DNA from: Bacteroidota bacterium
Lineage (GTDB): Bacteria > Bacteroidota > Bacteroidia > Bacteroidales > Dysgonomonadaceae
Length of the DNA stretch: 64,000 nt
Direction: 5' to 3'
NCBI GenBank assembly: GCA_023437305.1
Contig: JAEZGN010000004.1
Span: 1 to 64,000, forward strand
Part shown: positions 9,901 to 18,508 of the stretch, piece by piece
Layout: the number at the start of each line of letters is the position of its first letter
Position numbering within the stretch: position 1 is the first letter of the stretch
Position numbers and translations under genes: made by a program
Notes under the pieces: generated by a model
The model's input: only the letters and a program-made list of their open reading frames with translations
What the model was told of the DNA's origin: nothing
The model's database searches: none

Positions 9901-10487
9901 AGAGGAATCAAATCGTCCTGACTCATTTCTTCCACTTTCTGTATTTCGTGAGATGTACGGAATCCATCAAAAATGTTCATAAAAGGAATACGAGACTCGA
10001 GAGTTGCCAAATGAGGAACAGCAGACAAGTCCATAACTTCTTGTACCGAGCCCGAGAAGAACATAGCAAACCCGGTCTGACGAGCCGCCATAACATCTTG
10101 ATGGTCTCCAAAGATAGACAAGGCCTGTGCCGCCAAAGCACGTGCCGATACATGGAAAACGCTAGGAAGTAACTCTCCTGCTATTTTGTACATATTAGGG
10201 ATCATCAACAACAATCCCTGCGATGCCGTATAAGTAGTCGTTAGTGCTCCAGCTTGTAATGATCCGTGAACTGCACCAGCAGCACCAGCCTCCGACTGCA
10301 TTTCCTGCACTCTGAGAACTTCGCCGAATATATTTTTGCGTCCGGCTGCTGCCCATTCATCAACATACTCTGCCATAGTTGATGATGGTGTGATTGGATA
10401 TATCGAAGCCACTTCGCTGAACATATAAGAGATATGTGCTGCGGCCTGATTTCCATCACATGTAATGAATTTTTTTTGTTTAGCCAT
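6924..10487 (-). CDS. nifJ: Pyruvate:ferredoxin (flavodoxin) oxidoreductase
   Basis: Oxidises pyruvate and CoA to acetyl-CoA and CO2, passing electrons to ferredoxin or flavodoxin; cytoplasmic. The 1187-residue single-chain form has the pyruvate-binding N-terminal domains (YPITPSSTMAEYVDEW near residue 35). It then has a two-cluster ferredoxin insert with CIQCNQCAYVC near 690 and CLGCGNCADICPG near 743. The C-terminal thiamine diphosphate domain holds CSGCGETPY, GGDGWAYDIGFGG near 970 and SNTGGQSSKSTP. All expected cluster cysteines are present. The length is standard for NifJ. It stands alone, with its own terminator, as the main pyruvate outlet of a fermenter. Several long antisense reading frames inside it are shadows. 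Confidence 0.97.
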   Translation of the reverse strand: MAKQKKFITCDGNQAAAHISYMFSEVASIYPITPSSTMAEYVDEWAAAGRKNIFGEVLRVQEMQSEAGAAGAVHGSLQAGALTTTYTASQGLLLMIPNMYKIAGELLPSVFHVSARALAAQALSIFGDHQDVMAARQTGFAMFFSGSVQEVMDLSAVPHLATLESRIPFMNIFDGFRTSHEIQKVEEMSQDDLIPLVNQEALKGFRDRALNPENPVTRGTAQNDDIYFQSREAANRFYDAVPAIVEKYLEEINKITGRKYGLFDYYGAEDADRVIIAMGSVTEAIKETVDFLNAKGEKVGLVAVHLYRPFKAEAFLSAVPKTATRIAVLDRTKEPGALGQPLYMDVKDCFFGKADAPTIVGGIYGLSSKDTTPAQIMSVYENLAMSLPKNDFTIGIVDDVTFKSLPLKEEVSVDDTTYEAKFYGLGSDGTVGANKNTVKIIGDNTNKYCQAYFAYDSKKSGGFTASHLRFGDNPIRSTYLVNTPNFVACHVPAYLHLYDVTKGLKKNGTFLLNSVWSKEEVGNYLPDNVKKYLAVNNINFYIINATQIATEIGLGGRTNTILQSAFFKISNVIPYDLAVEQMKKFIVKSYGRKGEDVINKNYAAVDRGIEVEKVEVPAEWANIVIGKPEEDDAPEFIKNVVRPINAQRGYDLPVSVFLGREDGTWDHGTTEYEKRGVAAFVPVWDAENCIQCNQCAYVCPHATIRPFVLDAEEQAKLPGDVTLLKAQGKQFDGMGFRIQVDVLDCLGCGNCADICPGKKGNSALTMVEIGSQFPEQDNWDFMVKNVTSKAHLIDTKLNVKNSQFATPLFEFSGACSGCGETPYIKLVTQLFGDRMLIANATGCTSIYGGSAPSTPYRKNEEGKGPAWANSLFEDNAEYGLGFALANITMRNRLEKLMNQAQDCDKCSPEIKALYKEWVENKDEADKTKELTAAMLPLLEVEKDKCDYCKEIYSLKQYLIKRSIWIFGGDGWAYDIGFGGLDHVLATGEDINILVLDTEVYSNTGGQSSKSTPIAAVAKFAAAGKKIRKKDLGMIATTYGYVYVAQIAMGANQGQCLKAIKEAEEYKGPSLVIAYSPCISHGLRKGMGHAQDEEKAAVACGYWHLWRYNPMLEEEGKNPFIMDSKEPDWSKFQAFLGNEVRYTSLQKSNPSEASELYEAAQNNAMWRYNSYQRLANSSFGKFDETKEL

Positions 10488-10575
10488 ACTTTTAATAGTT
10501 GATTATCTTTTTTTAGTTTACATTGTTTTGATTTGGCTAAGTTGACAACCTTTCAATTATCAGCTCCTTATTCTT

Positions 10576-11769
10576 TTAATATAAAAAACCAAATAACCAT
10601 AAAGGAATAATATTTCTATCACCCCTCTCTAGATTTGCTATTACGTAAAGCATCTCCGGTTTATGTTTACCTCTGGTTTTTTGACCATCTATCTTAAATT
10701 TATATTTCTTGTCATCATTTTCGACAATAAACATTCCGCTTTTAGCTCCTTTCTTCAATTTGCTATCGCTGTGATGCACCTGATTGTAGAAAAATGTTTC
10801 ACGCAGCTCCTGATCATTCACATCCGATATTTTCAGGGGGAAAATCAAATTCGTATTATGCATATAGACCATGTCCGGCTTTTTAGGAAACTCCTCTCCT
10901 TCTCTATAAAGCATATTTATCAATCTGGCACTACGCAAATACTCCAGATAGTTAGTCACTGTAGCTCTGGATATCTCACAGTCGGCACTCAATTGGCTGA
11001 TATTGGGTTTGCCCGGTGCAGACAAAGACAATAAATACAGCAATTTCCTTAATTTAGACAAATAAGACATTTCTATTTGTTTGATAGACAAAACATCTAC
11101 CTCCAACATCATATTCACCGTTTTGAGTAAGTTTTCCGAAAAATTTCTTTTTTCAAGAAAAAACGGATAATAACCATGATGTATATATCCCCATAGATGC
11201 TCTAAAGGGTTGATTTCTGAGAATATATTCTCAGCTATTTCACGGTGATTATTTATTATATCATCTAAACCATAAGGTTTGAAATTTTTTCCAAACTGAA
11301 TATTTAAAAATTCCCGATAAGAAAAGCCTCTCAAATTGTAGACATCTACAATAGATGCCAATTCTGCATCTTCTCCTAACTTGTTTACTGTAGAACCTGT
11401 AAATACTATTTTCAATTGAGGAAGGCATTCGTAACATTCCCTCAGCTCCTTAGACCATCCCGGGTACTTATATACCTGATCGAGTAAAAGAGTCTTGCCT
11501 CCTTTTTCTACAAACTCTTTTGCAAAACTAAAGATTGTTCTTACTGTAAAATAAAACTGATTCATATTGATATATAAACAGTCTCGCTTATTTAACTCAA
11601 AAAATTCTTTAGCATATTGCAAAAGGAATGTGGTTTTACCGACACCTCTCGCACCTTTTATACCAATCAGACGCCGCGACCAGTCAACCTGTTGCATTAA
11701 CAGTCTGGGAGTTGCATCTTCGAAAAGATGTTCAACTAAATACTTATGTGTCCGAAAAAAAGATTCCAC
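10576..11769 (-). CDS. AAA ATPase of the AAA_14/DUF4143 type
   Basis: A 397-residue cytoplasmic ATPase of a family common and multi-copy in Bacteroidales; its cellular role is not established. The Walker A motif is GARGVGKT at residues 39-46. The Walker B region reads TLLLDQVYKYPGW, with Gln following Asp97 where many relatives have Glu. A sensor-like block IVFTGSTV follows. A winged-helix-like segment lies around residues 255-290 (ISQLSADCEISRATVTNYLEYL). The C-terminal domain ends in IPLWLFGFLY and contains VDGQ/K-type nuclease-fold strands. It is monocistronic as far as I can see, 88 bases upstream of nifJ. Confidence 0.8.
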   Translation of the reverse strand: MESFFRTHKYLVEHLFEDATPRLLMQQVDWSRRLIGIKGARGVGKTTFLLQYAKEFFELNKRDCLYINMNQFYFTVRTIFSFAKEFVEKGGKTLLLDQVYKYPGWSKELRECYECLPQLKIVFTGSTVNKLGEDAELASIVDVYNLRGFSYREFLNIQFGKNFKPYGLDDIINNHREIAENIFSEINPLEHLWGYIHHGYYPFFLEKRNFSENLLKTVNMMLEVDVLSIKQIEMSYLSKLRKLLYLLSLSAPGKPNISQLSADCEISRATVTNYLEYLRSARLINMLYREGEEFPKKPDMVYMHNTNLIFPLKISDVNDQELRETFFYNQVHHSDSKLKKGAKSGMFIVENDDKKYKFKIDGQKTRGKHKPEMLYVIANLERGDRNIIPLWLFGFLY

Positions 11770-11958
11770 TCAATACTCCTTAAAACCCCGACGAAGGTAA
11801 CTTTTTTTTATGTCATTGCAAAGTCCACTTAGCAATTTTAATCATTTTTCTTGAAACAGCATATAAAAATGCATAAAAATTTTATATCCGCATGATATAT
11901 TTTGCAATAAAGAATAACAAACTCTATTATTTCAAATAAAATTGCTCTTCGAAAAAAA

Positions 11959-12771
11959 CTAATTATAGTACTTTTTGTATATTTTATTGTAAGCATCCGT
12001 TCCCTTTATACGACTGATCCAAACATTGAGAGAATCGAGCAAAACAGGGGAATTTTTTCTCACAGCCCAGGCTTCTAAATGTGTAAAGCCCACAAATGTA
12101 GAATAATCGATCTCAGGCAATGTTTTGGCAATATTCGCTGCTACCTTTTCGTCGCAAACAGCAAAGTCGATATCTCCTGAAGCCACCATCATAGCCAACT
12201 GCTCGGAGCCATAAGCCGGATCTTCCTTTATATATATTGTGTCTCCTATTTCATGAGCCAAGTTTTGTATCCGAAGGATAACCGGAGACTTAGCAGGGAC
12301 ATAAAGCGTTTTCTTAGCCAAGTCTAAATGACTTCTAATCGGATCTATATTATCATTATACTTTTTTTTACGTTGAATCAACACCTGTCTGTTCTGAGCA
12401 ATGGCTTCTGTGAAATTTACAGAGTCGCGCAGCTCTGAAGTAACAGGTATATTCCTAGCCACAATATCGTACTTTCCGGTTCTCAACCCATCCATACTTT
12501 TATCTATACTGGATTCTAGCTGAATATCTATTTTTAAAGGAATATTCTTCTGTAATAATTCAATAAGATCATGGTTGAAACCGGCAATCGTATCCCCTAA
12601 CACAAAATAACCGACAGAATTATAGTCTGTAACTACACGAAGTACTCCTTCGTGCTGAATCTGAGAATAGTCACGAAAATTCTTATCTGTAGCATTATTC
12701 CGTATAAAAATCCAAACAAAAATCAGAATAATAACAATTATGGGAACCGATAAGAAAGCCTTATTCTTCAT
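11959..12771 (-). CDS. Membrane-anchored solute-binding domain protein (family 3, MltF-like N-domain)
   Basis: 270 residues: one N-terminal membrane helix (about 5-25, very hydrophobic, no lipobox), then a bacterial extracellular solute-binding domain of family 3. The domain signatures are LRVVTDYNSVGYF at the start of lobe 1, GFNHDLIELL, GKYDIVARNIPVTSELRDSVNFTEAI in the hinge region and LAMMVASGDIDFAVCDEKVA in lobe 2. It resembles the binding half of the lytic transglycosylase MltF but lacks the catalytic domain. No permease or ATPase is adjacent. The upstream neighbour, 7 bases away, is a putative porin, so the two are probably translated from one transcript. Ligand unknown. Confidence 0.75.
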   Translation of the reverse strand: MKNKAFLSVPIIVIILIFVWIFIRNNATDKNFRDYSQIQHEGVLRVVTDYNSVGYFVLGDTIAGFNHDLIELLQKNIPLKIDIQLESSIDKSMDGLRTGKYDIVARNIPVTSELRDSVNFTEAIAQNRQVLIQRKKKYNDNIDPIRSHLDLAKKTLYVPAKSPVILRIQNLAHEIGDTIYIKEDPAYGSEQLAMMVASGDIDFAVCDEKVAANIAKTLPEIDYSTFVGFTHLEAWAVRKNSPVLLDSLNVWISRIKGTDAYNKIYKKYYN

Positions 12772-12778
12772 AATTTTA

Positions 12779-14881
12779 CTAATTATTGAATTGCCAAGAA
12801 ATTCCTAATTTTAAAACCCGAGGATTTACCGGATAACGATATAGCGAGAATGATTGTCCATTACCCATTCCTTCCGCAATATTATACATCATAATAAAAA
12901 AGCGGGTATATTTTAGATGAAGGTTCAGATAAGCACTCACAACAGGAAATTCACCGAGTTTCATATCTTGTTGATTATAAAACTGCATAGTCAAAGGCTC
13001 GTAGCCCGGCATATGATATTTTGCATGAATATAAGCATCTGCCCCCAACTGCAATGTCAATACTTTAGCCAGTTTAGTAGTCAGGTATATATTTGAATAC
13101 AAACTCCATTGAGGTAAAGGTAAAGCTTCTTCACTCTTGGTGTATTGATATACAGCCTGATTATCCCAGTGAAAAATCCCGGATCTGAAATTCTGATCGA
13201 GTCGTAAAGCTATTACTTGTATCTCTTCATTACTTTGAGCTATTCTCTTCTCCTTATCATAATATATAAGACCTGTTATATTTTCAACACCTCCACTTAT
13301 CCGAGTCTGAGAAAATGACAGTTCAGGAAAAATAATCTCGCCTCCTATATAAACACGACGTGTATCTTTCAAACCCATATCCTTCCAGTTCCAATACTTA
13401 GATGAAAAATTGTTCTGAAAAAAACTTGGACTTATATTCTTTATATAAGCATTGGCCTTTACCGAAAAGTCTTTATTCCTAAAGTTCAATCGAGTAGTAA
13501 TTTCTCCTTCGAGCCTGTAATCGCTATTATGTAAATCTTTTTCGGCTGTAGCCCTGTATCTTAAAAACTTACCCTTCTCTTTCGTTAAGACTCCCCCTAC
13601 AAGCAATGAATATTCACTTTCCTTCATCGATGCACCGGGAAGACCATACATGGCCCCTGATTCTTCAATACCTAAAAAAGGCATGGAATATTTACGCAGA
13701 TCATGTTCAATGAACGCCGTTAAACCAAATTTCGTCCATTTTCGGAAGCCTTCATTCATAGCCAATGCCAATGTATTCTTGAAAGAATAATATGACATAT
13801 AATCATCAATATTCGCCTCATACTTCGGGTCTTGAAGGGTAGTCCAACCCTTCTCCCCACTCCAAAGCTGTGGAGTATATACATTAGCGATATCGTTATA
13901 GCTTGAATTAAATCTGCGACGTTGATCTGTGTAGTGCGTTGTAAAAATCACACTGGCTAACGAAACATAGTCCTTCTTTTTGCGTGTTCCTATCACACTG
14001 TCGTTTATAGGATATGTTTCTGTATCATCGCCCAAGTCATACCTGTTAGTTACATACAGATGACGACCTCTCAGCCTGTTCCATGTATCCTTCATCTTGG
14101 TAGGAATATCCAACGAATTCCCTTTGAAGTTTGCACCCACTACATTTGGATGATCGGGGTTTGATATATATAAGGTATCGGATATCCCTCCATTCTCGAT
14201 AATAGTAAAATTATTATTCTGGAAGTAAGCATGCATCTTATACTTGTCGCCTATATAACTGGCATAGAAATCATAACTAACCCCTTTATTTGACAAAGAG
14301 TTGTAAAATCCACGAGAATATATATAGTCAAAATCAAAACCGACATTCAGCTTTTTACCCATATTCATGGATATCTCTCCCTGAAAACGATTTTCCGCAC
14401 TTTCTCCGCCACCTCCACTTTGATATTTAATCTCAGAGTAAGGAATTTTAGTATTATAGAATATCTGATCCTCCGGCCCTTTTCGCCATGTACGCACCGG
14501 ATCTTGAAAAATAAAACGGGAAGGCTCCGGTCGTTCGAAGAATATTTTAGATTGTAAAGGGGAGCCTACATTGCCCAAATAGCCAATGGCTACACCTTTT
14601 CCATCCACTAACATACTTTTATGAAAATCTATTACAGCCGAATCGCGAGGAATAAATATACGTTCACCCAAACGTGGTGTTATTTTCCACACATAAATAT
14701 TAGGAATGTCAACTTTTACTGTATCTATCTTTCGTCCACTCGGTGGTAATTTGCCAAGACTTGCAGATATAGAATCCGCTTTCTCCACAACTATGGGAGA
14801 CTGTAAAGCTTTCTTGTTTTGCGCTTCCGCAACTAGAGAAGCGAAAAGAAATAAGAAAAGAAATACTGTATATTTTTTCAT
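12779..14881 (-). CDS. Putative porin (Porin_10-like outer-membrane beta-barrel)
   Basis: A 700-residue outer-membrane protein with a signal peptide (MKKYTVFLFLFLFASLVAEAQ). Long runs of amphipathic strands end in an aromatic terminus (LKLGISWQFNN), as expected for a barrel inserted by the Bam machine. It resembles the Bacteroidota-specific putative porin family. The frame is open upstream to an ATG at 14899. I chose 14881 because the hydrophobic signal begins there and a TAnnTTTG-like element (14887-14894) overlaps the longer start. It is followed 7 bases later by the solute-binding domain protein. Transported substrate unknown. Confidence 0.78.
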   Translation of the reverse strand: MKKYTVFLFLFLFASLVAEAQNKKALQSPIVVEKADSISASLGKLPPSGRKIDTVKVDIPNIYVWKITPRLGERIFIPRDSAVIDFHKSMLVDGKGVAIGYLGNVGSPLQSKIFFERPEPSRFIFQDPVRTWRKGPEDQIFYNTKIPYSEIKYQSGGGGESAENRFQGEISMNMGKKLNVGFDFDYIYSRGFYNSLSNKGVSYDFYASYIGDKYKMHAYFQNNNFTIIENGGISDTLYISNPDHPNVVGANFKGNSLDIPTKMKDTWNRLRGRHLYVTNRYDLGDDTETYPINDSVIGTRKKKDYVSLASVIFTTHYTDQRRRFNSSYNDIANVYTPQLWSGEKGWTTLQDPKYEANIDDYMSYYSFKNTLALAMNEGFRKWTKFGLTAFIEHDLRKYSMPFLGIEESGAMYGLPGASMKESEYSLLVGGVLTKEKGKFLRYRATAEKDLHNSDYRLEGEITTRLNFRNKDFSVKANAYIKNISPSFFQNNFSSKYWNWKDMGLKDTRRVYIGGEIIFPELSFSQTRISGGVENITGLIYYDKEKRIAQSNEEIQVIALRLDQNFRSGIFHWDNQAVYQYTKSEEALPLPQWSLYSNIYLTTKLAKVLTLQLGADAYIHAKYHMPGYEPLTMQFYNQQDMKLGEFPVVSAYLNLHLKYTRFFIMMYNIAEGMGNGQSFSLYRYPVNPRVLKLGISWQFNN

Positions 14882-14978
14882 TGGTGCAAACTTACACAAA
14901 AAATGAAAAATGAGTAGTTAATGTACCTTTAAAAACAGGCTCTTGCTTTATTTATTGCATCAATTTCACATTAAATAG

Positions 14979-16094
14979 TCAAATCACCCCTTTGGTAGAA
15001 GGTAGTTCGTAATTGAAGATATCTCTCTTCTTCGCCATCTTCAAAGCTCTAGCCAATGCTTTGAAAATGCCTTCTATTTTGTGATGCTCATTTGCGCCTT
15101 CTGCCTTTATATTGAGGTTCATTTTGGCAGAATCGCTCAAAGACTTGAAAAAGTGCAGGAACATTTCGGTAGGCATGTCCCCTACTCTCTCGCGATGGAA
15201 TTCTGCATCCCAAACCAGCCAAGCCCGACCGCCAAAGTCAAGCGCAACGGAACATAAACAATCATCCATAGGCAGGCTATAACCATAACGTTCTATACCT
15301 CTTTTATCTCCTAATGCCTTATATATGGCTTCACCTAAAGCAATAGCAGTATCTTCTATCGTATGATGCTCGTCTACATGCAGATCACCTTTAACTTGTA
15401 TGGTAAGATCCATCCCCGAATGTTTTCCTATTTGCTCAAGCATATGATCGAAAAAGCCTAAACCTGTAGATATCTCACAATGTCCTTTTCCGTCCAGATT
15501 GAGTGCAACATATATATCTGTTTCTTTGGTCGTTCTTTTTACCTCTGCTTTGCGCTCTCCGGCAAACAAAAATTCAGAAATAACGTCCCAATCGGTAGTT
15601 TGAAGCACACATATATCCTTTAGCTCATCAGGCAAAACAAACTCATCTTGCATAAATATAGCTTTACATCCTAGATTTTTTGCTAGCTCAACATCTGTTT
15701 GCCTGTCTCCAATCACAAAGGAGCGTTCAAGATCATAATCCTCCGTCAAGTATTTCCTTAACATACCTGTACGAGGTTTTCGTGTTGGGGCATTATCTTC
15801 AGGGAAGCTTCTATCAATAAGGATATCATCAAATACGATTCCTTCTCCTTCCAGCGTCTTAAGCATTTTGTTATGTGCCGGCCAAAATGTATCCTCGGGA
15901 AAGGATGCAGTACCCAATCCATCTTGATTGGTAACCATCACAAATTCAAAATTGAGATTTTTTCGGATAAAATAAAGATTACGAAAAACCTTTGGATAAA
16001 ACTCAAGTTTATCGAGACTATCCAGTTGATAATCTATCGGTGGTTCTATAACCAGTGTACCATCTCGGTCTATAAATAGAGCTTTCTTTTTCAT
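14979..16094 (-). CDS. hisB: Bifunctional histidinol-phosphatase / imidazoleglycerol-phosphate dehydratase
   Basis: Catalyses two steps of histidine synthesis: dehydration of imidazoleglycerol phosphate and dephosphorylation of histidinol phosphate. The N-terminal HAD phosphatase (residues 1-165) has FIDRDGT with the Asp pair at about 9 and 11, plus a late acidic block SFVIGDRQTDVELA. The C-terminal dehydratase (about 185-371) has GLGFFDHMLEQIGKHSG, DLHVDEHHTIEDTAIALGEA and EGANEHHKIEGIFKALARA, with the metal-binding His/Glu residues. An ATG two codons upstream (16100) is also possible. It is the last his gene here, 55 bases after hisC. Confidence 0.96.
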   Translation of the reverse strand: MKKKALFIDRDGTLVIEPPIDYQLDSLDKLEFYPKVFRNLYFIRKNLNFEFVMVTNQDGLGTASFPEDTFWPAHNKMLKTLEGEGIVFDDILIDRSFPEDNAPTRKPRTGMLRKYLTEDYDLERSFVIGDRQTDVELAKNLGCKAIFMQDEFVLPDELKDICVLQTTDWDVISEFLFAGERKAEVKRTTKETDIYVALNLDGKGHCEISTGLGFFDHMLEQIGKHSGMDLTIQVKGDLHVDEHHTIEDTAIALGEAIYKALGDKRGIERYGYSLPMDDCLCSVALDFGGRAWLVWDAEFHRERVGDMPTEMFLHFFKSLSDSAKMNLNIKAEGANEHHKIEGIFKALARALKMAKKRDIFNYELPSTKGVI

Positions 16095-16148
16095 TATCAT
16101 ATATTGGAGTATGCTTTTTAGATCGGATTTTCCTCTCTATTGATATGT

Positions 16149-17177
16149 TTATAACGTTCGCAAAGTTTCAATTAACATCTCATTTTCTTTATCTGTACCT
16201 ACTGTTATACGCAGGCATCCGGCGCAGAGAGAAACCGAATTTCGGTTGCGAACAATTACACCTTTATCGGCTAATTGCTTGTACAAGCTATTGGCATCCC
16301 CAACCTTTACCAATATAAAATTGGCATCTGTCGGGTATATTTTCTCTACAAAAGGTAATTTTGTTAGCTCAGTTATCAGATAATCCCGCCCTTTGAGCAA
16401 GGTCGCAATCCACTGCTTTCTTAATTCGAGTTTGTCTAATTCATCTCCAACAAAATTTTGAGTCAAAATATTTACATTGTATGGATACTTAACCTTATTG
16501 AACAACCTAATTATCTCAGCAGAAGCAAAAGCCATACCTAGACGTACAGCAGCCAACCCCCATGCTTTAGAAAATGTTTGCAGAATTATCAGATTAGGAT
16601 ATTTCTCAAGATCATTCAGCCATGTCGCTTCAGAAGCAAAATCGATATAAGCTTCGTCGACAACTACAATACCCGCAAAAGAATCTAATACCTTTTTTAT
16701 TTCTTCCCTGCTCAACAAGTTTCCTGTAGGATTGTTAGGAGAGCATAAAAATATCAACTTTGTATTACGATCTGTTTTTTCGAGCAGTTTGTGAGCATCC
16801 AGATCGAAGTTTTCGTTCAGCAATACCTTCCGATACTCTACATCGTTCACCTCTGCGCAAACCTGATACATTCCGTAAGTAGGGTCTACGGCTACAATAT
16901 TATCAATGCGAGGTTCGCAAAAAATACGAATAACCAAATCGATAGGCTCATCACTACCATTGCCTAAGAAGATATTCTCGGGAGCTATATTTTTTACCTT
17001 AGCTATTTTTTGTTTCAAAGACCACTGTAAAGGATCGGGATAGCGATTATACTTATCATTCAGTGGATTTTCATTCGCATCTAAAAACACAGATGCTTCT
17101 CCTTTAAATTCATCTCTGGCCGATGAATAAGGCTTCATATTCCATACATTCTTGCGCACAAGCTGCTGTAAATTCAT
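16149..17177 (-). CDS. hisC: Histidinol-phosphate aminotransferase
   Basis: PLP enzyme that transfers an amino group from glutamate to imidazole-acetol phosphate. The 342 residues show the class I/II fold markers: NENPL near the start, GNGSDEPIDL, CSPNNPTGN, VVDEAYIDF and the PLP lysine in TFSKAWGLAAVRLG. The C-terminal RNRNSVSLCAGCLRITVGT includes the substrate-binding Arg. It lies 162 bases downstream of the DJ-1/PfpI gene, across a stable hairpin at 17279-17317. Transcription may therefore be partly separate from the upstream his genes. Confidence 0.96.
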   Translation of the reverse strand: MNLQQLVRKNVWNMKPYSSARDEFKGEASVFLDANENPLNDKYNRYPDPLQWSLKQKIAKVKNIAPENIFLGNGSDEPIDLVIRIFCEPRIDNIVAVDPTYGMYQVCAEVNDVEYRKVLLNENFDLDAHKLLEKTDRNTKLIFLCSPNNPTGNLLSREEIKKVLDSFAGIVVVDEAYIDFASEATWLNDLEKYPNLIILQTFSKAWGLAAVRLGMAFASAEIIRLFNKVKYPYNVNILTQNFVGDELDKLELRKQWIATLLKGRDYLITELTKLPFVEKIYPTDANFILVKVGDANSLYKQLADKGVIVRNRNSVSLCAGCLRITVGTDKENEMLIETLRTL

Positions 17178-17278
17178 TCCTTTAAACTGTTTTAGTTTAG
17201 ATATTTTGCCTTTTCTTGTTATCTTGTTTGTTTAACTTAAATCTATGCAGCCAGCACTGCTATATGTTAGAGTAATGA

Positions 17279-17317
17279 GAGCGCCCAAAAGATTAAGAAT
17301 ACACCTTTGAGCGCTCC
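17279..17317 (-). terminator. Hairpin between the DJ-1 gene and hisC (weak terminator or processing site)
   Basis: On the minus strand GGAGCGCTCAAA can pair with TTTGGGCGCTCTC (one G-T pair) around a loop of about 14 bases. It follows the DJ-1 stop directly. No T tract follows the stem on either strand, so it may stabilise or process mRNA rather than terminate. Confidence 0.45.
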
Positions 17318-17339
17318 CATTCTCTTATACTTCTATAAT

Positions 17340-17918
17340 TTATAATTCAATTTTAACCCCAAGAAGTTTATAAAACTCTTTTAGTATAGCCGGATGTCCG
17401 GGCCATGCGGGGGAGGTAGTCAGGTTTCCGTCTGTAATAGCTTCGGTAGCGGGAATATCTTTGTAATTACCACCGGCTAACTTTACTTCAGGCCCTACAG
17501 CTACATAGCAAGTAAGCGTCTTTCCTCTAACCACATCTGCAGCAGTAAGCACCTGTATGCCATGGCAAATAGCTGCAACAGGCAGATTTTTTTCGAAGAA
17601 ATACTTTGTATATTCTATTACTTTAGGATCGAGACGAATATATTCAGGAGCTCGTCCTCCTGTAATATACAATCCTGCATAATCTTCAAGTTTTACATTA
17701 TCAAAACTTTTGTTCAATGTGAAGTTATGACCTCTCAGCTCTGCATAAGTCTGAAATCCTACAAAATCATGTATCGCCGTAGCAACCTGTTCCCCGGCTT
17801 TCTTTCCCGGACAGACTACATCTACATGGAATCCTACACTTACCAGTGCCTGATAAGGAACCATCAATTCGTAATCTTCAACAAAATCGCCCGCTAGCAT
17901 CAATATTCTTTTATTCAT
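17340..17918 (-). CDS. DJ-1/PfpI family protein (protease I / YhbO-like)
   Basis: 192 residues of the glutamine-amidotransferase-like fold. The nucleophile elbow is AAICHGIQVLTAADVVRGKTLTCY with Cys in CHG. The upstream acidic residue lies in LMLAGDFVEDYE and a GGRAPEY loop is present. Members act as protein/nucleotide deglycases or chaperones; the precise activity is uncertain. The frame opens 9 codons further upstream, but MNKRILMLAGDF is the natural start. It sits inside the his gene run, after the cupin gene, with 88 bases between. The link to histidine synthesis is positional only. Confidence 0.85.
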   Translation of the reverse strand: MNKRILMLAGDFVEDYELMVPYQALVSVGFHVDVVCPGKKAGEQVATAIHDFVGFQTYAELRGHNFTLNKSFDNVKLEDYAGLYITGGRAPEYIRLDPKVIEYTKYFFEKNLPVAAICHGIQVLTAADVVRGKTLTCYVAVGPEVKLAGGNYKDIPATEAITDGNLTTSPAWPGHPAILKEFYKLLGVKIEL

Positions 17919-18006
17919 GATAAAACAGATTTTATAATTAGACAATCAATTAACTCCAATAAATATAAATAATATTTTAACAAAAGGCTCAATGAGTTAA
18001 AGTTAT

Positions 18007-18462
18007 TTATATATTAGGCTGATATGTAGTCACAACAAATACGATCAGAGGCTCGTCCCCCGTATTGATTATAGAGTGATAATTATTATCTCCCTGAATA
18101 GATGTTACGTTCCCTTTTTTTAGGTTGAACTTTCTAGTAATTTTGTCCAATCCTTCACGTTCTATATATTCACCTTCACCATGAACCAACACATATAATT
18201 CTTGTTCTTTTTTAGTCCCATGCTCATGAAACCCTGCCTGATCACCTCTCTTCAACAGAACCATGTAAGTACCGATACGGTTATTCACCAGTTCTCCTTT
18301 CTCGAATATAGACAGCATGTAAACAACGCCATTACCGTCATACATCGGATCTCTCTTCTCTATATCTATAACTGTACGTTGAGGTTTTCCAAAAGGAGTT
18401 AATGTAATATCTACATATTTTGAGACTGTTTCCAGCACTTGTTTTTTTTCGTTTTCCATCAT
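18007..18462 (-). CDS. Cupin-domain protein
   Basis: 151 residues with one double-stranded beta-helix. The first cupin motif is GFHEHGTKKEQELYVLVHGEG (His-x-His...Glu metal ligands) and the second is around DNNYHSIINTGDEPLIVF. Short cytoplasmic cupins of this kind are usually isomerases, dioxygenases or small-molecule sensors; I cannot say which. Located between a GNAT gene (46 bases) and a DJ-1 gene, in the same direction as hisG/D/C/B, so probably in the same transcript. Confidence 0.75.
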   Translation of the reverse strand: MMENEKKQVLETVSKYVDITLTPFGKPQRTVIDIEKRDPMYDGNGVVYMLSIFEKGELVNNRIGTYMVLLKRGDQAGFHEHGTKKEQELYVLVHGEGEYIEREGLDKITRKFNLKKGNVTSIQGDNNYHSIINTGDEPLIVFVVTTYQPNI

Positions 18463-18508
18463 TATTCAATTTATATATGTCTTTATACGAATATTTTTCT
18501 TGGTATAT

